From positions 141,191 to 205,190 of the forward strand of contig WHTA01000002.1 in assembly GCA_009379825.1 (NCBI GenBank): 64,000 nt of DNA, in the 5' to 3' direction. The notes beneath the pieces are model-generated. The model ran no database searches and was not told the origin of the DNA. It saw only the letters and a list, made by a program, of their open reading frames with translations. Below, piece after piece: positions 32,597-40,588 of the stretch. Positions within the stretch are counted from its first letter, which is position 1. Each line of letters begins with the position of its first letter. The DNA comes from Streptosporangiales bacterium (GTDB lineage: Bacteria; Actinomycetota; Actinomycetes; Streptosporangiales; WHST01). The position numbers were made by a program, and so were the translations under genes.

Positions 32597-32715
32597 GCGA
32601 CCCGCGCTGGAGCGCGACGAACGAGCCGGAGGTAGGGGCCGCGGTGCTCACAGCACGACAGCTGAGGCTGCCGCGGCACCTGCCGGAGGGTCGAGAGGAG
32701 GCGGGCGCGGCATGA
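32593..32715 (+). CDS. 40-residue ORF overlapping fmt stop and rsmB start
   Basis: ATG at 32593 overlaps the fmt TGA, and its own TGA (32713-32715) overlaps the rsmB ATG, so both junctions are ATGA. The product is hydrophilic with no known domain (for example [14 protein letters not shown]). GGAGG occurs within it at 32630-32634 and GAGGAGG at 32695-32701, the latter a good ribosome site for rsmB. It may be a genuine coupling small protein, or a frame-shifted piece of the N-terminal extension that many actinobacterial RsmB proteins carry. Confidence 0.45.
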   Translation: MSDPRWSATNEPEVGAAVLTARQLRLPRHLPEGREEAGAA

Positions 32716-34052
32716 GCGACGCCGCGCGGACCGTCGCCTACGAGGTACTGCGCGCGGTGGCGAGCCGCGGCGCCTACGCCAACCTCGCGCTGCCGCACGC
32801 GCTGCGCAGCGCCGGCCTGACCGGTCGCGACGCCGCGCTCGCGACCGAGCTGACGTACGGCACGCTGCGCCACCGCGGCACGTACGACGCGGTGCTCGCC
32901 GTGTGCATCGACCGGCCGCTGGCGAAGCTCGACCCGCCGGTGCTCGACGCCCTGCGCCTCGGTACGCACCAGCTGCTGCGCACCCGGATCCCCGGGCACG
33001 CGGCGGTGAGCAGCACGGTGGCGGTGGCCAAGGAGGCGCTCGGCAGCAAGCGCGCGGGGTTCGTCAACGCCGTGCTGCGCCGGGTGGCCGACCGCGACGA
33101 GCAGGGCTGGATCGACGCGGTCGCACCGGACTACGACGACGACCCGGTCGGCCACCTCGCCGTCGCGCACGCCCATCCGCCGTGGGTGGTGCGCGCGATG
33201 CACGAGGCGCTCGGTGGCTCGTGGACGGACACCTCCGCGGCCCTGGCCGCGGACAACGACCCGGCGGACGTCGTCGTGTGCGCGCGCCCCGGGCTGTGCA
33301 CCGTGGACGAGATCCCCGGCCGGCCCGGCCGGTGGTCGCCGTCCGCCGTGCTCGTCGACGGCGACCCGGCCGCCGTGCCCGCTGTCCGCGAGGGGCGGGC
33401 CGGGGTGCAGGACGAGGGCAGCCAGCTGGTGGCGTACGCGCTCGCCGCGGCCGAGGTGCCGACGCGCCCGGGCGGCGAGGTGTGGCTGGACGCCTGCGCC
33501 GGCCCCGGCGGCAAGGCGGCGCTGCTGGCCGCGCTGGCCGAGCAGCAGGGAGCCAGGCTGGTCGCAGCGGAGCGCAGGCACCGCAGGAGCCGGCTGGTGC
33601 GCCGCGCGCTGCAGCTGTCGCAGAACGCACAGGCGGTGACGGCGGACGGCCGCGCCGGTCCGTGGCGGGCGGACACCTTCGACCGGGTGCTCGTCGACGC
33701 GCCGTGCAGCGGGCTCGGCTCGCTGCGGCGCCGCCCGGAGGCCAGGTGGCGCCGCACGCCGGGCGACGTGGCCGACCTGGTGCGGCTGCAGGGCGACCTG
33801 CTGCGCGCCGCCCTGACGGCGGTCCGTCCCGGTGGCGTGGTCGGCTACGTCACCTGTTCGCCGCACCTGGCCGAGACCACCGGCGTGGTCGACCTGGTGA
33901 CGGGGGATACTCCCGGGGTGGACGTCGTCGACGCGCGCCCGCTGTTCCCCGGCCGGCCGCATCTCGGCAGCGGCCCGTGGGTGCAGCTGTGGCCGCACCT
34001 GCACGGGACGGACGCGATGTTCGCGGCCGTCCTGCGCAAGCGGGAGGATTAG
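32712..34052 (+). CDS. rsmB: 16S rRNA cytosine-C5 methyltransferase RsmB
   Basis: 446-residue methyltransferase expected to modify C967 of 16S rRNA with SAM. A NusB-like N-terminal RNA-binding domain (residues 1-140, TELTYGTLRHRGTYDAVL) precedes a Rossmann-like domain with motif I LDACAGPGGKAALLA, motif IV DAPCSGLGSLRR and motif VI YVTCSPHLAET. Both cysteines of the RNA m5C mechanism are present. ATG at 32712 has GAGGAGG 10 bases upstream. Confidence 0.93.
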   Translation: MSDAARTVAYEVLRAVASRGAYANLALPHALRSAGLTGRDAALATELTYGTLRHRGTYDAVLAVCIDRPLAKLDPPVLDALRLGTHQLLRTRIPGHAAVSSTVAVAKEALGSKRAGFVNAVLRRVADRDEQGWIDAVAPDYDDDPVGHLAVAHAHPPWVVRAMHEALGGSWTDTSAALAADNDPADVVVCARPGLCTVDEIPGRPGRWSPSAVLVDGDPAAVPAVREGRAGVQDEGSQLVAYALAAAEVPTRPGGEVWLDACAGPGGKAALLAALAEQQGARLVAAERRHRRSRLVRRALQLSQNAQAVTADGRAGPWRADTFDRVLVDAPCSGLGSLRRRPEARWRRTPGDVADLVRLQGDLLRAALTAVRPGGVVGYVTCSPHLAETTGVVDLVTGDTPGVDVVDARPLFPGRPHLGSGPWVQLWPHLHGTDAMFAAVLRKRED

Positions 34053-34076
34053 GGGACGACACGGAGGATCGGTGGC

Positions 34077-34748
34077 ATGACGAAGATGCAGCTGGCACCC
34101 AGCATCCTGTCCGCGGACTTCACCCGGCTGGCGGAGGAGGCGGGCGTCGTCGCGGGCGACGCCGACTGGCTGCACGTGGACGTGATGGACGGGCATTTCG
34201 TGCCGAACCTGACCATCGGGCTGCCCGTCGTCGAGGGGCTGGTGAAGGCGGCCGGCCTGCCGTTGGACTGCCACCTGATGATCGACGACCCGGACCGGTG
34301 GGCGCCGCAGTACGCCGAGGCGGGTGCCGGGAGCGTCACGTTCCACGCGGAGGCCGCGCGTGCGCCCGTCCGCACCGCGCGCGAGCTGCGAGCGCTCGGC
34401 GCCCGCGCCGGGCTCGGGCTGAAGCCGGCGACGCCGGTGGAGGCGTACGCGGACCTGCTCGGCGAGATCGACATGCTGCTGCTGATGACCGTCGAGCCCG
34501 GGTTCGGCGGGCAGAAGTTCCTCGACTTCGTGCTGCCGAAGATCGAGCGGGCACGGCGGCTGGTGCGCGACGGCGACCTGCAGCTGTGGGTGCAGGTCGA
34601 CGGCGGCGTGGACGCAGAGACGATCGGCCGGTGCGCGGAGGCGGGTGCGGACGTCTTCGTCGCCGGGTCCGCGGTGTACGGCAGCGACGACCCCGCCGCT
34701 GCGGTGCGCGGGTTGCGTGCGCGCGCCGAGGCCGCGCACGACCGATGA
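34077..34748 (+). CDS. rpe: Ribulose-phosphate 3-epimerase
   Basis: Interconverts ribulose 5-phosphate and xylulose 5-phosphate; 223 residues. Family motifs are [29 protein letters not shown] (metal ligand His and catalytic Asp), [10 protein letters not shown] and [12 protein letters not shown] with the second catalytic Asp. ATG at 34077 with GGAGG nine bases upstream. It lies just before the riboflavin block, which uses ribulose 5-phosphate as a precursor. Confidence 0.97.
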   Translation: MTKMQLAPSILSADFTRLAEEAGVVAGDADWLHVDVMDGHFVPNLTIGLPVVEGLVKAAGLPLDCHLMIDDPDRWAPQYAEAGAGSVTFHAEAARAPVRTARELRALGARAGLGLKPATPVEAYADLLGEIDMLLLMTVEPGFGGQKFLDFVLPKIERARRLVRDGDLQLWVQVDGGVDAETIGRCAEAGADVFVAGSAVYGSDDPAAAVRGLRARAEAAHDR

Positions 34749-35698
34749 ACGAGGCGCTGCCCGCCGCCGACCAGCCCACGCGCACCGTGCTCGCCTGGGT
34801 CTCGGCCGCCGACGCCGTGGCCGCGTCCGCGGCGGAGCTGGCCGGGGGGTGGCGGGTCAGGCGCGTCGGTGAGCTGCGCGCGATGCAGCTGGCGGTGGCC
34901 AGGGACCGGCCGGACGTGCTGCTGGTGGACCTGACCGACCTCCCGGACGACCCGCACCGCTGCCTGCGCACCCTGCGGGCCGACTTCAAGGTCGCCGGCG
35001 TGCCGCTGGTGGCGCTGGTGCCCGAACCGCTGTCGGCGGCCGAGCTCGTCGCCTTCGGCGACCTGGTCGACGACTACGTGCGCCAGCCCTGGTCCGCCGG
35101 TGAGCTGGCGCACCGGCTGGAATGGGCGGTCGCACGACACGGCGAGCGCAACGCCATGGCGGCGGTGACCGGCCTGCCCGGGTTCGGTCGCGCGCGGCAG
35201 GACCTGCAGGAGCGACTGGCCGCCGGCCGCCCGTTCGGGTACTGCCGGCTCGACCTGGACGGGTTCGCCGCGTTCAACGAGATCTACGGCCACCCGCGCG
35301 GCGACCAGCTCATCGCGATGTTCGCGGCGACACTGCGGCGGGTCGCCGCCGACCTGGCGCCGCCACCGTTCGTCGGGCACCTCGACGGCGACGACTTCGT
35401 GCTGACCTGCGCCGCCGACCAGGCCAGGCCGGCGTGCCGCGACGTCGCGGACATGTTCGAGGCGGACTCGCTGACGCTGTACGACGAGGCCGAGCGTGTC
35501 CGCGGCACCATGCAGGTGACCGACCGGCGGGGGGTGCAGCACGACATCCCGCTGGTCACCGTGTCGGCGGGGGTGGCCACCAACGAGCACAGGCACTTCG
35601 CCAACACGCACCAGGTGCTCGCCGTCGCCGACGAGATGCTGGTCTTCGCGAAGCAGAGCGCCGGTTCGAGCGTCGGCGTCGACCGGCGCAAGGCGTGA
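34745..35698 (+). CDS. Receiver-like and degenerate GGDEF domain protein
   Basis: 317-residue two-domain signalling protein. Residues 12-128 resemble a response-regulator receiver, with [10 protein letters not shown] putting Asp62 at the phosphoacceptor strand, but the acidic pair normally near the start is not evident. Residues 136-310 form a GGDEF-type domain: the metal site DLDGF (170-174) and [14 protein letters not shown] are kept, while the signature is DGDDF (214-218) instead of GGDEF, and no RxxD inhibitory site precedes it. Reduced or altered nucleotide cyclase activity is likely. ATG overlaps the rpe stop. It occupies the place where ribD often sits in related genomes. Confidence 0.8.
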   Translation: MNEALPAADQPTRTVLAWVSAADAVAASAAELAGGWRVRRVGELRAMQLAVARDRPDVLLVDLTDLPDDPHRCLRTLRADFKVAGVPLVALVPEPLSAAELVAFGDLVDDYVRQPWSAGELAHRLEWAVARHGERNAMAAVTGLPGFGRARQDLQERLAAGRPFGYCRLDLDGFAAFNEIYGHPRGDQLIAMFAATLRRVAADLAPPPFVGHLDGDDFVLTCAADQARPACRDVADMFEADSLTLYDEAERVRGTMQVTDRRGVQHDIPLVTVSAGVATNEHRHFANTHQVLAVADEMLVFAKQSAGSSVGVDRRKA

Positions 35699-35770
35699 CC
35701 GTCCAGGCACTGAGACACGCCGGTCGGCCGGCGTGATCGACGACATGTCGCGGTACGGCGGTCGGGTGCC

Positions 35771-35776
35771 TACACT
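35771..35776 (+). promoter_or_regulatory. Possible -10 for the riboflavin operon
   Basis: TACACT fits TAnnnT and lies about 20 bases before the riboswitch aptamer. The corresponding -35 (around 35748-35753) is weak, so confidence is low. Confidence 0.35.
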
Positions 35777-35793
35777 GGGGGCGACACGCGAAA

Positions 35794-35921
35794 CGTGCGC
35801 TCCGGGGTCGGTGAAAATCCGAACCGGCGGTTATAGTCCGCGACCCGGCCGAAGCCATCGGCCGGTTGATCCGGTGAAATTCCGGTACCGACGGTGAAAG
35901 TCCGGATGGGAGGTAGCGCGC
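35794..35921 (+). ncRNA. FMN riboswitch (RFN element)
   Basis: The aptamer is recognisable from conserved blocks in order: GGTCGGTGAAAATCC (35807-35820), ACCGGCGGTTATAGTCCGCG (35823-35842), a variable stem (35847-35870), CCGGTGAAATTCCGG (35871-35885), ACCGACGGTGAAAGTCCGGA (35887-35906) and the closing GGGAGG, with P1 formed by GCGC (35797-35800) and GCGC (35916-35919). Binding of FMN should reduce expression of the rib genes that start at 36004. Confidence 0.95.
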
Positions 35922-35978
35922 GGCGGCACGCGGCCGAGGTGGATCCCGGCCACGGTGTGCGTTGTGAATCCCCGGTGC

Positions 35979-36002
35979 GCCCGACTGTGAGGGAGACCGG
36001 GC
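35979..36002 (+). promoter_or_regulatory. Hairpin enclosing the ribC ribosome site
   Basis: GCCCG (35979-35983) can pair with CGGGC (35998-36002), placing the ribC Shine-Dalgarno GAGGGAG (35989-35995) inside the loop two bases before the ATG at 36004. No T-run follows, so the riboswitch probably acts on translation through this sequesterer. Confidence 0.55.
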
Positions 36003-36003
36003 G

Positions 36004-36615
36004 ATGTTCACCGGAATCGTCGAAGAGCTGGGCGCCGTCGTCGCCATCGAGCGACTGTCCACAGGTTCGGCCGAGCTGACCGTCCGCGGGCCGCTGGTCA
36101 CCAGCGATGCCAAGCCCGGCGACTCGATCGCCGTGGACGGCGTCTGCCTGACCGTGACCGAGGTCGACCCCGCCGGCGGGGAGTTCACCGTCGACGTGAT
36201 GGGCGAGACGCTCGCGCACAGCACCGTCGGTGCGTTCACCCCAGGACGCCAGGTCGACCTGGAGCGCGCCGTACGGGCCGACCAGCGACTCGGCGGACAC
36301 ATCGTGCAGGGGCACGTCGACCACACGACGACGGTCGTCGGCTGGCAGCCGCGGGAGAACTGGACCGAGGTGACGTTCGCGCTGCCGGCGCGGCTCGCGC
36401 GCTACGTCGCGGTGAAGGGCTCGGTCGCCGTCGACGGCGTCAGCCTCACCGTCGCCGACGTCGCCGACGAGACGTTCACCATCGGGCTGATCCCGGAGAC
36501 GTTGCGGCGTACGGTGCTCGGCGGCAAACGCCCTGGCGACGCGGTGAACGTCGAGGTGGACGTCGTCGCGAAGTACGTCGAGCGCCTCACCGGGGCGAAG
36601 GCGGCGACCGCATGA
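36004..36615 (+). CDS. ribC: Riboflavin synthase (alpha subunit)
   Basis: Dismutates two molecules of 6,7-dimethyl-8-ribityllumazine to riboflavin and a pyrimidine; 203 residues. The characteristic start MFTGIVEELG is present, along with the internal duplication of the two barrel domains: SIAVDGVCLTV near residue 41 and SVAVDGVSLTV near residue 140, and GGHIVQGHVDHT. It is first in the riboswitch-controlled operon and overlaps the next gene (ATGA). Confidence 0.95.
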   Translation: MFTGIVEELGAVVAIERLSTGSAELTVRGPLVTSDAKPGDSIAVDGVCLTVTEVDPAGGEFTVDVMGETLAHSTVGAFTPGRQVDLERAVRADQRLGGHIVQGHVDHTTTVVGWQPRENWTEVTFALPARLARYVAVKGSVAVDGVSLTVADVADETFTIGLIPETLRRTVLGGKRPGDAVNVEVDVVAKYVERLTGAKAATA

Positions 36616-37262
36616 ACGTCCTGGCCTGGGTGAACTCCGTCGCGTTCACCGTGGGCAGCGAAGAGATCAGGTGGACCGACCTGGTCGGCAGCGTCGGCGC
36701 GATAGCCGTCGTCGGTCTCGCCGCCAAGCGCAGCCTCGCGACCTGGCCGGTGCAGCTCGCCAGCTGCGCCCTGCTGTTCGCCGCGAGCGTCGGCGCGCAC
36801 CTCGGCGGCAACGCCGCCAGGCAGGTCGCCATCGCCGTCATCGCGGGCTACGGCTGGTGGCGCTGGGCGCGCGGGCGGCGGGAGAACAAGCAGGTCGAGG
36901 TGCGCTGGGCGAGCTGGCGGGCCCGCCTCGGCATGCTCGCCGTGCTCGCGGCCGGCACCGCCGCAGTCGCGTGGCTGCTCGCCGAGACCGGTGCGTCCTG
37001 GTCGCCGCTGCCCGACGCGTACATCTTCGTCGGCAGCCTGGTCGCGTTCTACGGGCAGGCCCGCGGCTGGGTGGAGTTCTGGTTCGTGTGGATCCTCGTC
37101 GACCTGGTCGGGGTGCCGTTGGCGTACTCGCACGGGCTGGTCGTCTACGCCACCACGTACGTGGTGTTCTTCGTGCTGTGCGTGGTCGGCATCGTCAGCT
37201 GGGTTCGGCAGTCCGGCCGGCAGACGCCGGCGCCGGGTGAGCTTGAGGAGGTGCCGGCATGA
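36612..37262 (+). CDS. ribM: PnuC-family transporter, likely riboflavin (RibM)
   Basis: 216-residue membrane protein with about seven hydrophobic helices of the PnuC fold. VEFWFVWILVDLVGVPLAYS and the earlier WARGRRENKQVEVR are typical. PnuC homologues inside rib operons of Corynebacterium and Streptomyces (RibM) carry riboflavin by facilitated diffusion; placement between ribC and ribBA under an FMN riboswitch makes riboflavin the likely substrate rather than nicotinamide riboside. The start overlaps the ribC stop and the end overlaps ribBA. Confidence 0.87.
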   Translation: MNVLAWVNSVAFTVGSEEIRWTDLVGSVGAIAVVGLAAKRSLATWPVQLASCALLFAASVGAHLGGNAARQVAIAVIAGYGWWRWARGRRENKQVEVRWASWRARLGMLAVLAAGTAAVAWLLAETGASWSPLPDAYIFVGSLVAFYGQARGWVEFWFVWILVDLVGVPLAYSHGLVVYATTYVVFFVLCVVGIVSWVRQSGRQTPAPGELEEVPA

Positions 37263-38533
37263 GCGCGCAGGGACTGCCGAGCGCACGAAGCATCGAGACG
37301 GTGCGGCAGGTCGTCGACGAGCTCGCGGCCGGTCGGCCGGTGGTTGTCGTCGACGACCCGGACAGGGAGAACGAGTGCGACCTGGTGTTCGCCGCGGAGC
37401 TGGCGAGCCCTGAGGTGCTCGGGTTCACCGTCAGGCACTCGACCGGCATCGTCTGCGCCCCGATGACGGAGGCGAAGGCCCAGCAGCTCGGGCTGCCGCC
37501 AATGGCCGCCGTGAACGAGGACGCGAAGCGCACCGCGTGGACGGTCTCCGTGGACGCCAAGGACGGCATCACCACGGGTGTCTCCGCGGCCGACCGGGCG
37601 CACACCCTGCGGCTGCTCGGCGACGCGCACACCGAGCCTGCGGCGCTGGCGCGGCCGGGACACGTGTTCCCGCTGACCGCCCGCGCAGGCGGCGTGCTGG
37701 CCCGCCGTGGGCACACCGAGGCCAGCGTCGACCTCGTACGGCTCACCGGCCTGACCCCGGTGGCCGGAATCGCCGAGCTGGTGAACGATGACGGCTCCAT
37801 GCTCCGCCCCGACCACGTGGCCGAGTTCGCCGAGACCCACGGCCTCGTGTATCTGACCGTCTCCGACGTTGCTGCGTACCTGCGGCACGAGCAGCAGCAG
37901 GTGCGGCGGGTGTCGGTGACCCGGTTGCCCACCAGGCACGGGCAGTTCACCGCGCACGGCTACCTGGACGAGCCGACGGGTGACGAGTGCGTCGCCCTGG
38001 TGCACGGCGAGGTGGCCGGCGGTACCGACGTGCTCGTGCGGGTGCACTCCGAGTGCCTCACCGGCGACGCGTTCGGGTCGCAGCGGTGCGACTGCGGCGA
38101 ACAGCTCGACCGGGCGCTGGCCGAGGTCGTCGCGGCCGGCAGCGGTGTGGTCGTGTACGTCCGCGGCCACGAGGGCAGGGGCATCGGGCTGCTCAGCAAG
38201 CTGCGCGCGTACGAGCTGCAGGACGCCGGCGCGGACACCGTACAGGCGAACCTCGCGCTCGGCCTGCCCGTCGACGACCGCGACTACGCCGCCGCCGCGC
38301 AGGTGTTGAAGGATCTCGGTGTGCGCGGCGTGCGGCTGATGACGAACAACCCGGTGAAGCAGCAGGCGATCGACGCGTACGGCGTGTCCGTCGTCGCGCG
38401 GGTGCCGTCGCGCACGGCACCGACGCCAGCGAACCTCGGCTACCTGCAGACGAAACGGGACCGGCTCGGCCACGAGGTGAGCTGGCTCGCCGACGCCGTG
38501 CCGCACGAGGCGAGGGCGGTGGGCGACACTTGA
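37259..38533 (+). CDS. ribBA: Bifunctional DHBP synthase / GTP cyclohydrolase II
   Basis: 424-residue fusion supplying both branches of riboflavin synthesis. The N-terminal RibB domain has [18 protein letters not shown] and [15 protein letters not shown] for the ribulose 5-phosphate reaction. The C-terminal RibA domain (from about residue 220) has [19 protein letters not shown], which carries the zinc cysteines, then [14 protein letters not shown] and [15 protein letters not shown] at 37259 overlaps the ribM stop. Upstream rpe provides the epimerase for the same pentose-phosphate pool. Confidence 0.97.
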   Translation: MSAQGLPSARSIETVRQVVDELAAGRPVVVVDDPDRENECDLVFAAELASPEVLGFTVRHSTGIVCAPMTEAKAQQLGLPPMAAVNEDAKRTAWTVSVDAKDGITTGVSAADRAHTLRLLGDAHTEPAALARPGHVFPLTARAGGVLARRGHTEASVDLVRLTGLTPVAGIAELVNDDGSMLRPDHVAEFAETHGLVYLTVSDVAAYLRHEQQQVRRVSVTRLPTRHGQFTAHGYLDEPTGDECVALVHGEVAGGTDVLVRVHSECLTGDAFGSQRCDCGEQLDRALAEVVAAGSGVVVYVRGHEGRGIGLLSKLRAYELQDAGADTVQANLALGLPVDDRDYAAAAQVLKDLGVRGVRLMTNNPVKQQAIDAYGVSVVARVPSRTAPTPANLGYLQTKRDRLGHEVSWLADAVPHEARAVGDT

Positions 38534-38564
38534 CGCGTACAGCAGACGAGGGAGGCGATCGGCA

Positions 38565-39053
38565 GTGAGCGGCTCGGGGCGGCCCGACATCCAGGCGCTG
38601 AAGGGCGCCGGAGTCACGGTCGGGATCGTGGCGACCCGGTGGAACGCCGAGGTCGTCGACGCGTTGCTCGACCGCGCCACCGCGGCGGCGGAGGCGTGCG
38701 ACATCACACCGACGGTCGTGCGGGTGTCAGGCGCGATGGAGGTGCCCGTGGTCGCGCAGCACCTCGCCAGGGAACACGCCGCGGTGGTGTGCCTGGCCGC
38801 CGTCATCCGCGGCGGCACGCCGCACTTCGAGTACGTCTGCCGCAGCGTGACCGACGGCCTCACCAGAGTGGCGCTCGACGCCGGCACCCCGGTCGGGAAC
38901 GGCGTGCTCACCTGTGACACCCTGGAACAGGGGTTGGATCGCTGTGGGCTTGCCGAAAGCCACGAGGACAAGGGATGGGAGGCGACGATGGCAGCTGTCG
39001 AGGCAGCCGTCGTCCTCCGCGACCTACGACATCGGGTGCCGACCGCTCGTTAG
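38565..39053 (+). CDS. ribH: 6,7-dimethyl-8-ribityllumazine synthase
   Basis: 162-residue subunit of the icosahedral lumazine synthase, condensing the RibBA product with the pyrimidine intermediate. Conserved elements are [44 protein letters not shown] with the catalytic His, and [17 protein letters not shown] start at 38565 with GGGAGG (38550-38555) upstream. It is followed by hisG with no hisE between. Confidence 0.95.
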   Translation: MSGSGRPDIQALKGAGVTVGIVATRWNAEVVDALLDRATAAAEACDITPTVVRVSGAMEVPVVAQHLAREHAAVVCLAAVIRGGTPHFEYVCRSVTDGLTRVALDAGTPVGNGVLTCDTLEQGLDRCGLAESHEDKGWEATMAAVEAAVVLRDLRHRVPTAR

Positions 39054-39097
39054 TTCGCGTTCACCGTCTCTTCGTCCGACTCTGAAGGGTTCACGTC

Positions 39098-39970
39098 GTG
39101 CTCTCGCTCGTCCTGCCCAAGGGTTCCCTGGAAGCCGCGACCATCGACTTGTTCGAGGCCGCCGACCTCGCCGTGCGCCGCGGCTCCAGCCGTGACTACC
39201 ACGCCGCCGTCGACGACCCGCGGGTCGAGCGGGTGCGGTTCCTGCGGCCGCAGGAGATCCCCGTCTACCTCGAGCAGGGGCTGTTCGACGTCGGCATCAC
39301 CGGCCGCGACTGGATCACGGAGACCGGCGCGGACGTGGTGAGCCTCGGGGAGCTGGAGTACTCCAAGGCGACGAGCAACCCGGTTCGCATCGTGCTCGCC
39401 GTGCCGGCCGACCAGGAGATCGAGCGCGGCGAGGACCTGCCTGAGGGCGTCCGGGTGTCGACCGAGTACCCGCAGCTGACCCGCAGGTACTTCGACGAGA
39501 TCGGGGTGAAGGCGCGGATCGTGCCGTCGTACGGCGCGACCGAGGCGAAGGTGCCCGACATCGTGGACGCGGTCGTCGACGTCACGGAGACCGGCTCGTC
39601 GCTGCGCAAGCACGGCCTGAAGATCGTGCACACGCTGCTCACCAGCCGCACCGAGGTCGTCGCGAACCGGGCCGCGTACGAGGACCCGGAGAAGCGTGCC
39701 GCGATGGAGGACATCCTGCTGTTGCTGCGGGGTGCGATCACGGCGCGCGGCAACGTCTACCTGATGCTGAACGTCTCCGCGGACCAGCTGTCCGCGGTAC
39801 TCGACCAGCTGCCCGCGCTCGGCTCGCCGACCGTCACCTCGCTGGCGAACGGCGACCACGCGGTGGGCACGGTGGTGCCGAAGGTCGGCATCAACACGCT
39901 GATCCCTGCGCTGAAGACCGCAGGCGCCCGCGACATCCTCGAGCTCCCCATCGCCAAGATCGTCGAGTAA
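39098..39970 (+). CDS. hisG: ATP phosphoribosyltransferase (long form)
   Basis: First enzyme of histidine synthesis, 290 residues, joining ATP and PRPP. SLVLPKGSLEAATIDLFEAA opens the catalytic domain; the PRPP loop is in VDAVVDVTETGSSLRKHGL. The C-terminal third (NVYLMLNVSADQLSAVLDQL to the end) is the ACT-like regulatory domain of the long hexameric form, which mediates histidine feedback. GTG at 39098 with GAAGGG upstream. The usual actinobacterial partner hisE is absent between ribH and hisG. Confidence 0.96.
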   Translation: MLSLVLPKGSLEAATIDLFEAADLAVRRGSSRDYHAAVDDPRVERVRFLRPQEIPVYLEQGLFDVGITGRDWITETGADVVSLGELEYSKATSNPVRIVLAVPADQEIERGEDLPEGVRVSTEYPQLTRRYFDEIGVKARIVPSYGATEAKVPDIVDAVVDVTETGSSLRKHGLKIVHTLLTSRTEVVANRAAYEDPEKRAAMEDILLLLRGAITARGNVYLMLNVSADQLSAVLDQLPALGSPTVTSLANGDHAVGTVVPKVGINTLIPALKTAGARDILELPIAKIVE

Positions 39971-39976
39971 CGCCGG

Positions 39977-40582
39977 CTAGCCGGTCACGAACTCCGCGGC
40001 CGGGTCGTGGGGGAGACGTGGGTCGCCGTCGACCAGGAGGTCGGCGCGTGCCGGGGTGTCGTCGATGGCGAAGTGGGCCTGCTCGCGGTCGTGCCAGGCG
40101 GTGAGCTCGCCCGCCATCGCCTCGCCGTCGCGGTCGATCGCGCGTGCCAGGGAGCGCGAAGGCTGCATGCTCATCCAGACGGCCAGGGTGAGGTCGGGCG
40201 CGGCGGCTCGCCTGGTCGACGTCACGCCGTCGAGGATCAGCACCCCGGTCGCCGGCACCTGGGTCCAGTCGGCGCCGAACGCGCCCGCGTACCAGTCGTA
40301 GGGCCGGTAGCCGCCGGGCTTGCCGTCGCGCAGCGGCGCGAGCACCCAGCTCTCCAGCCGCGGCCAGAACGTCACGGTGTCCGCCCAGCCGTCGAGCAGG
40401 TCGTCGGTGTGCAGCAGGGTCACGTCGCTGCCGGCCGAGCGCAACGCGTCGGCCAGCCGACCGGCGAACGTGGACTTCCCAGACCCGGTCGGGCCGTCCA
40501 CGCCGACCAGCCGCACCGGCCCGAGCCGTGCCGGCAGCGTGAGCACCCGGGCCGCGAGCGCGCGGTAGCTGACGACGGCCAT
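39977..40582 (-). CDS. Uridine-kinase-like P-loop protein
   Basis: 201-residue nucleotide kinase-like ATPase. Walker A is GVDGPTGSGKSTFAGRLADAL; LLHTDDLLDGW is the substrate-binding acidic segment of the uridine kinase/phosphoribulokinase group; ILDGVTSTRRA is the Walker B-like strand. A late WHDREQAHFAIDDTPARADL resembles the lid region. The substrate is uncertain. It is last in a minus-strand unit after the aldose epimerase and helicase genes, six bases beyond the helicase stop, and converges on hisG with six bases between the stops. Confidence 0.8.
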   Translation of the reverse strand: MAVVSYRALAARVLTLPARLGPVRLVGVDGPTGSGKSTFAGRLADALRSAGSDVTLLHTDDLLDGWADTVTFWPRLESWVLAPLRDGKPGGYRPYDWYAGAFGADWTQVPATGVLILDGVTSTRRAAAPDLTLAVWMSMQPSRSLARAIDRDGEAMAGELTAWHDREQAHFAIDDTPARADLLVDGDPRLPHDPAAEFVTG

Positions 40583-40588
40583 CGGCGG

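Noticed and set aside
39973..39984. 12-bp palindrome between hisG and the convergent kinase gene
   Set aside because: A short loopless palindrome is not a convincing terminator or operator in such GC-rich sequence.
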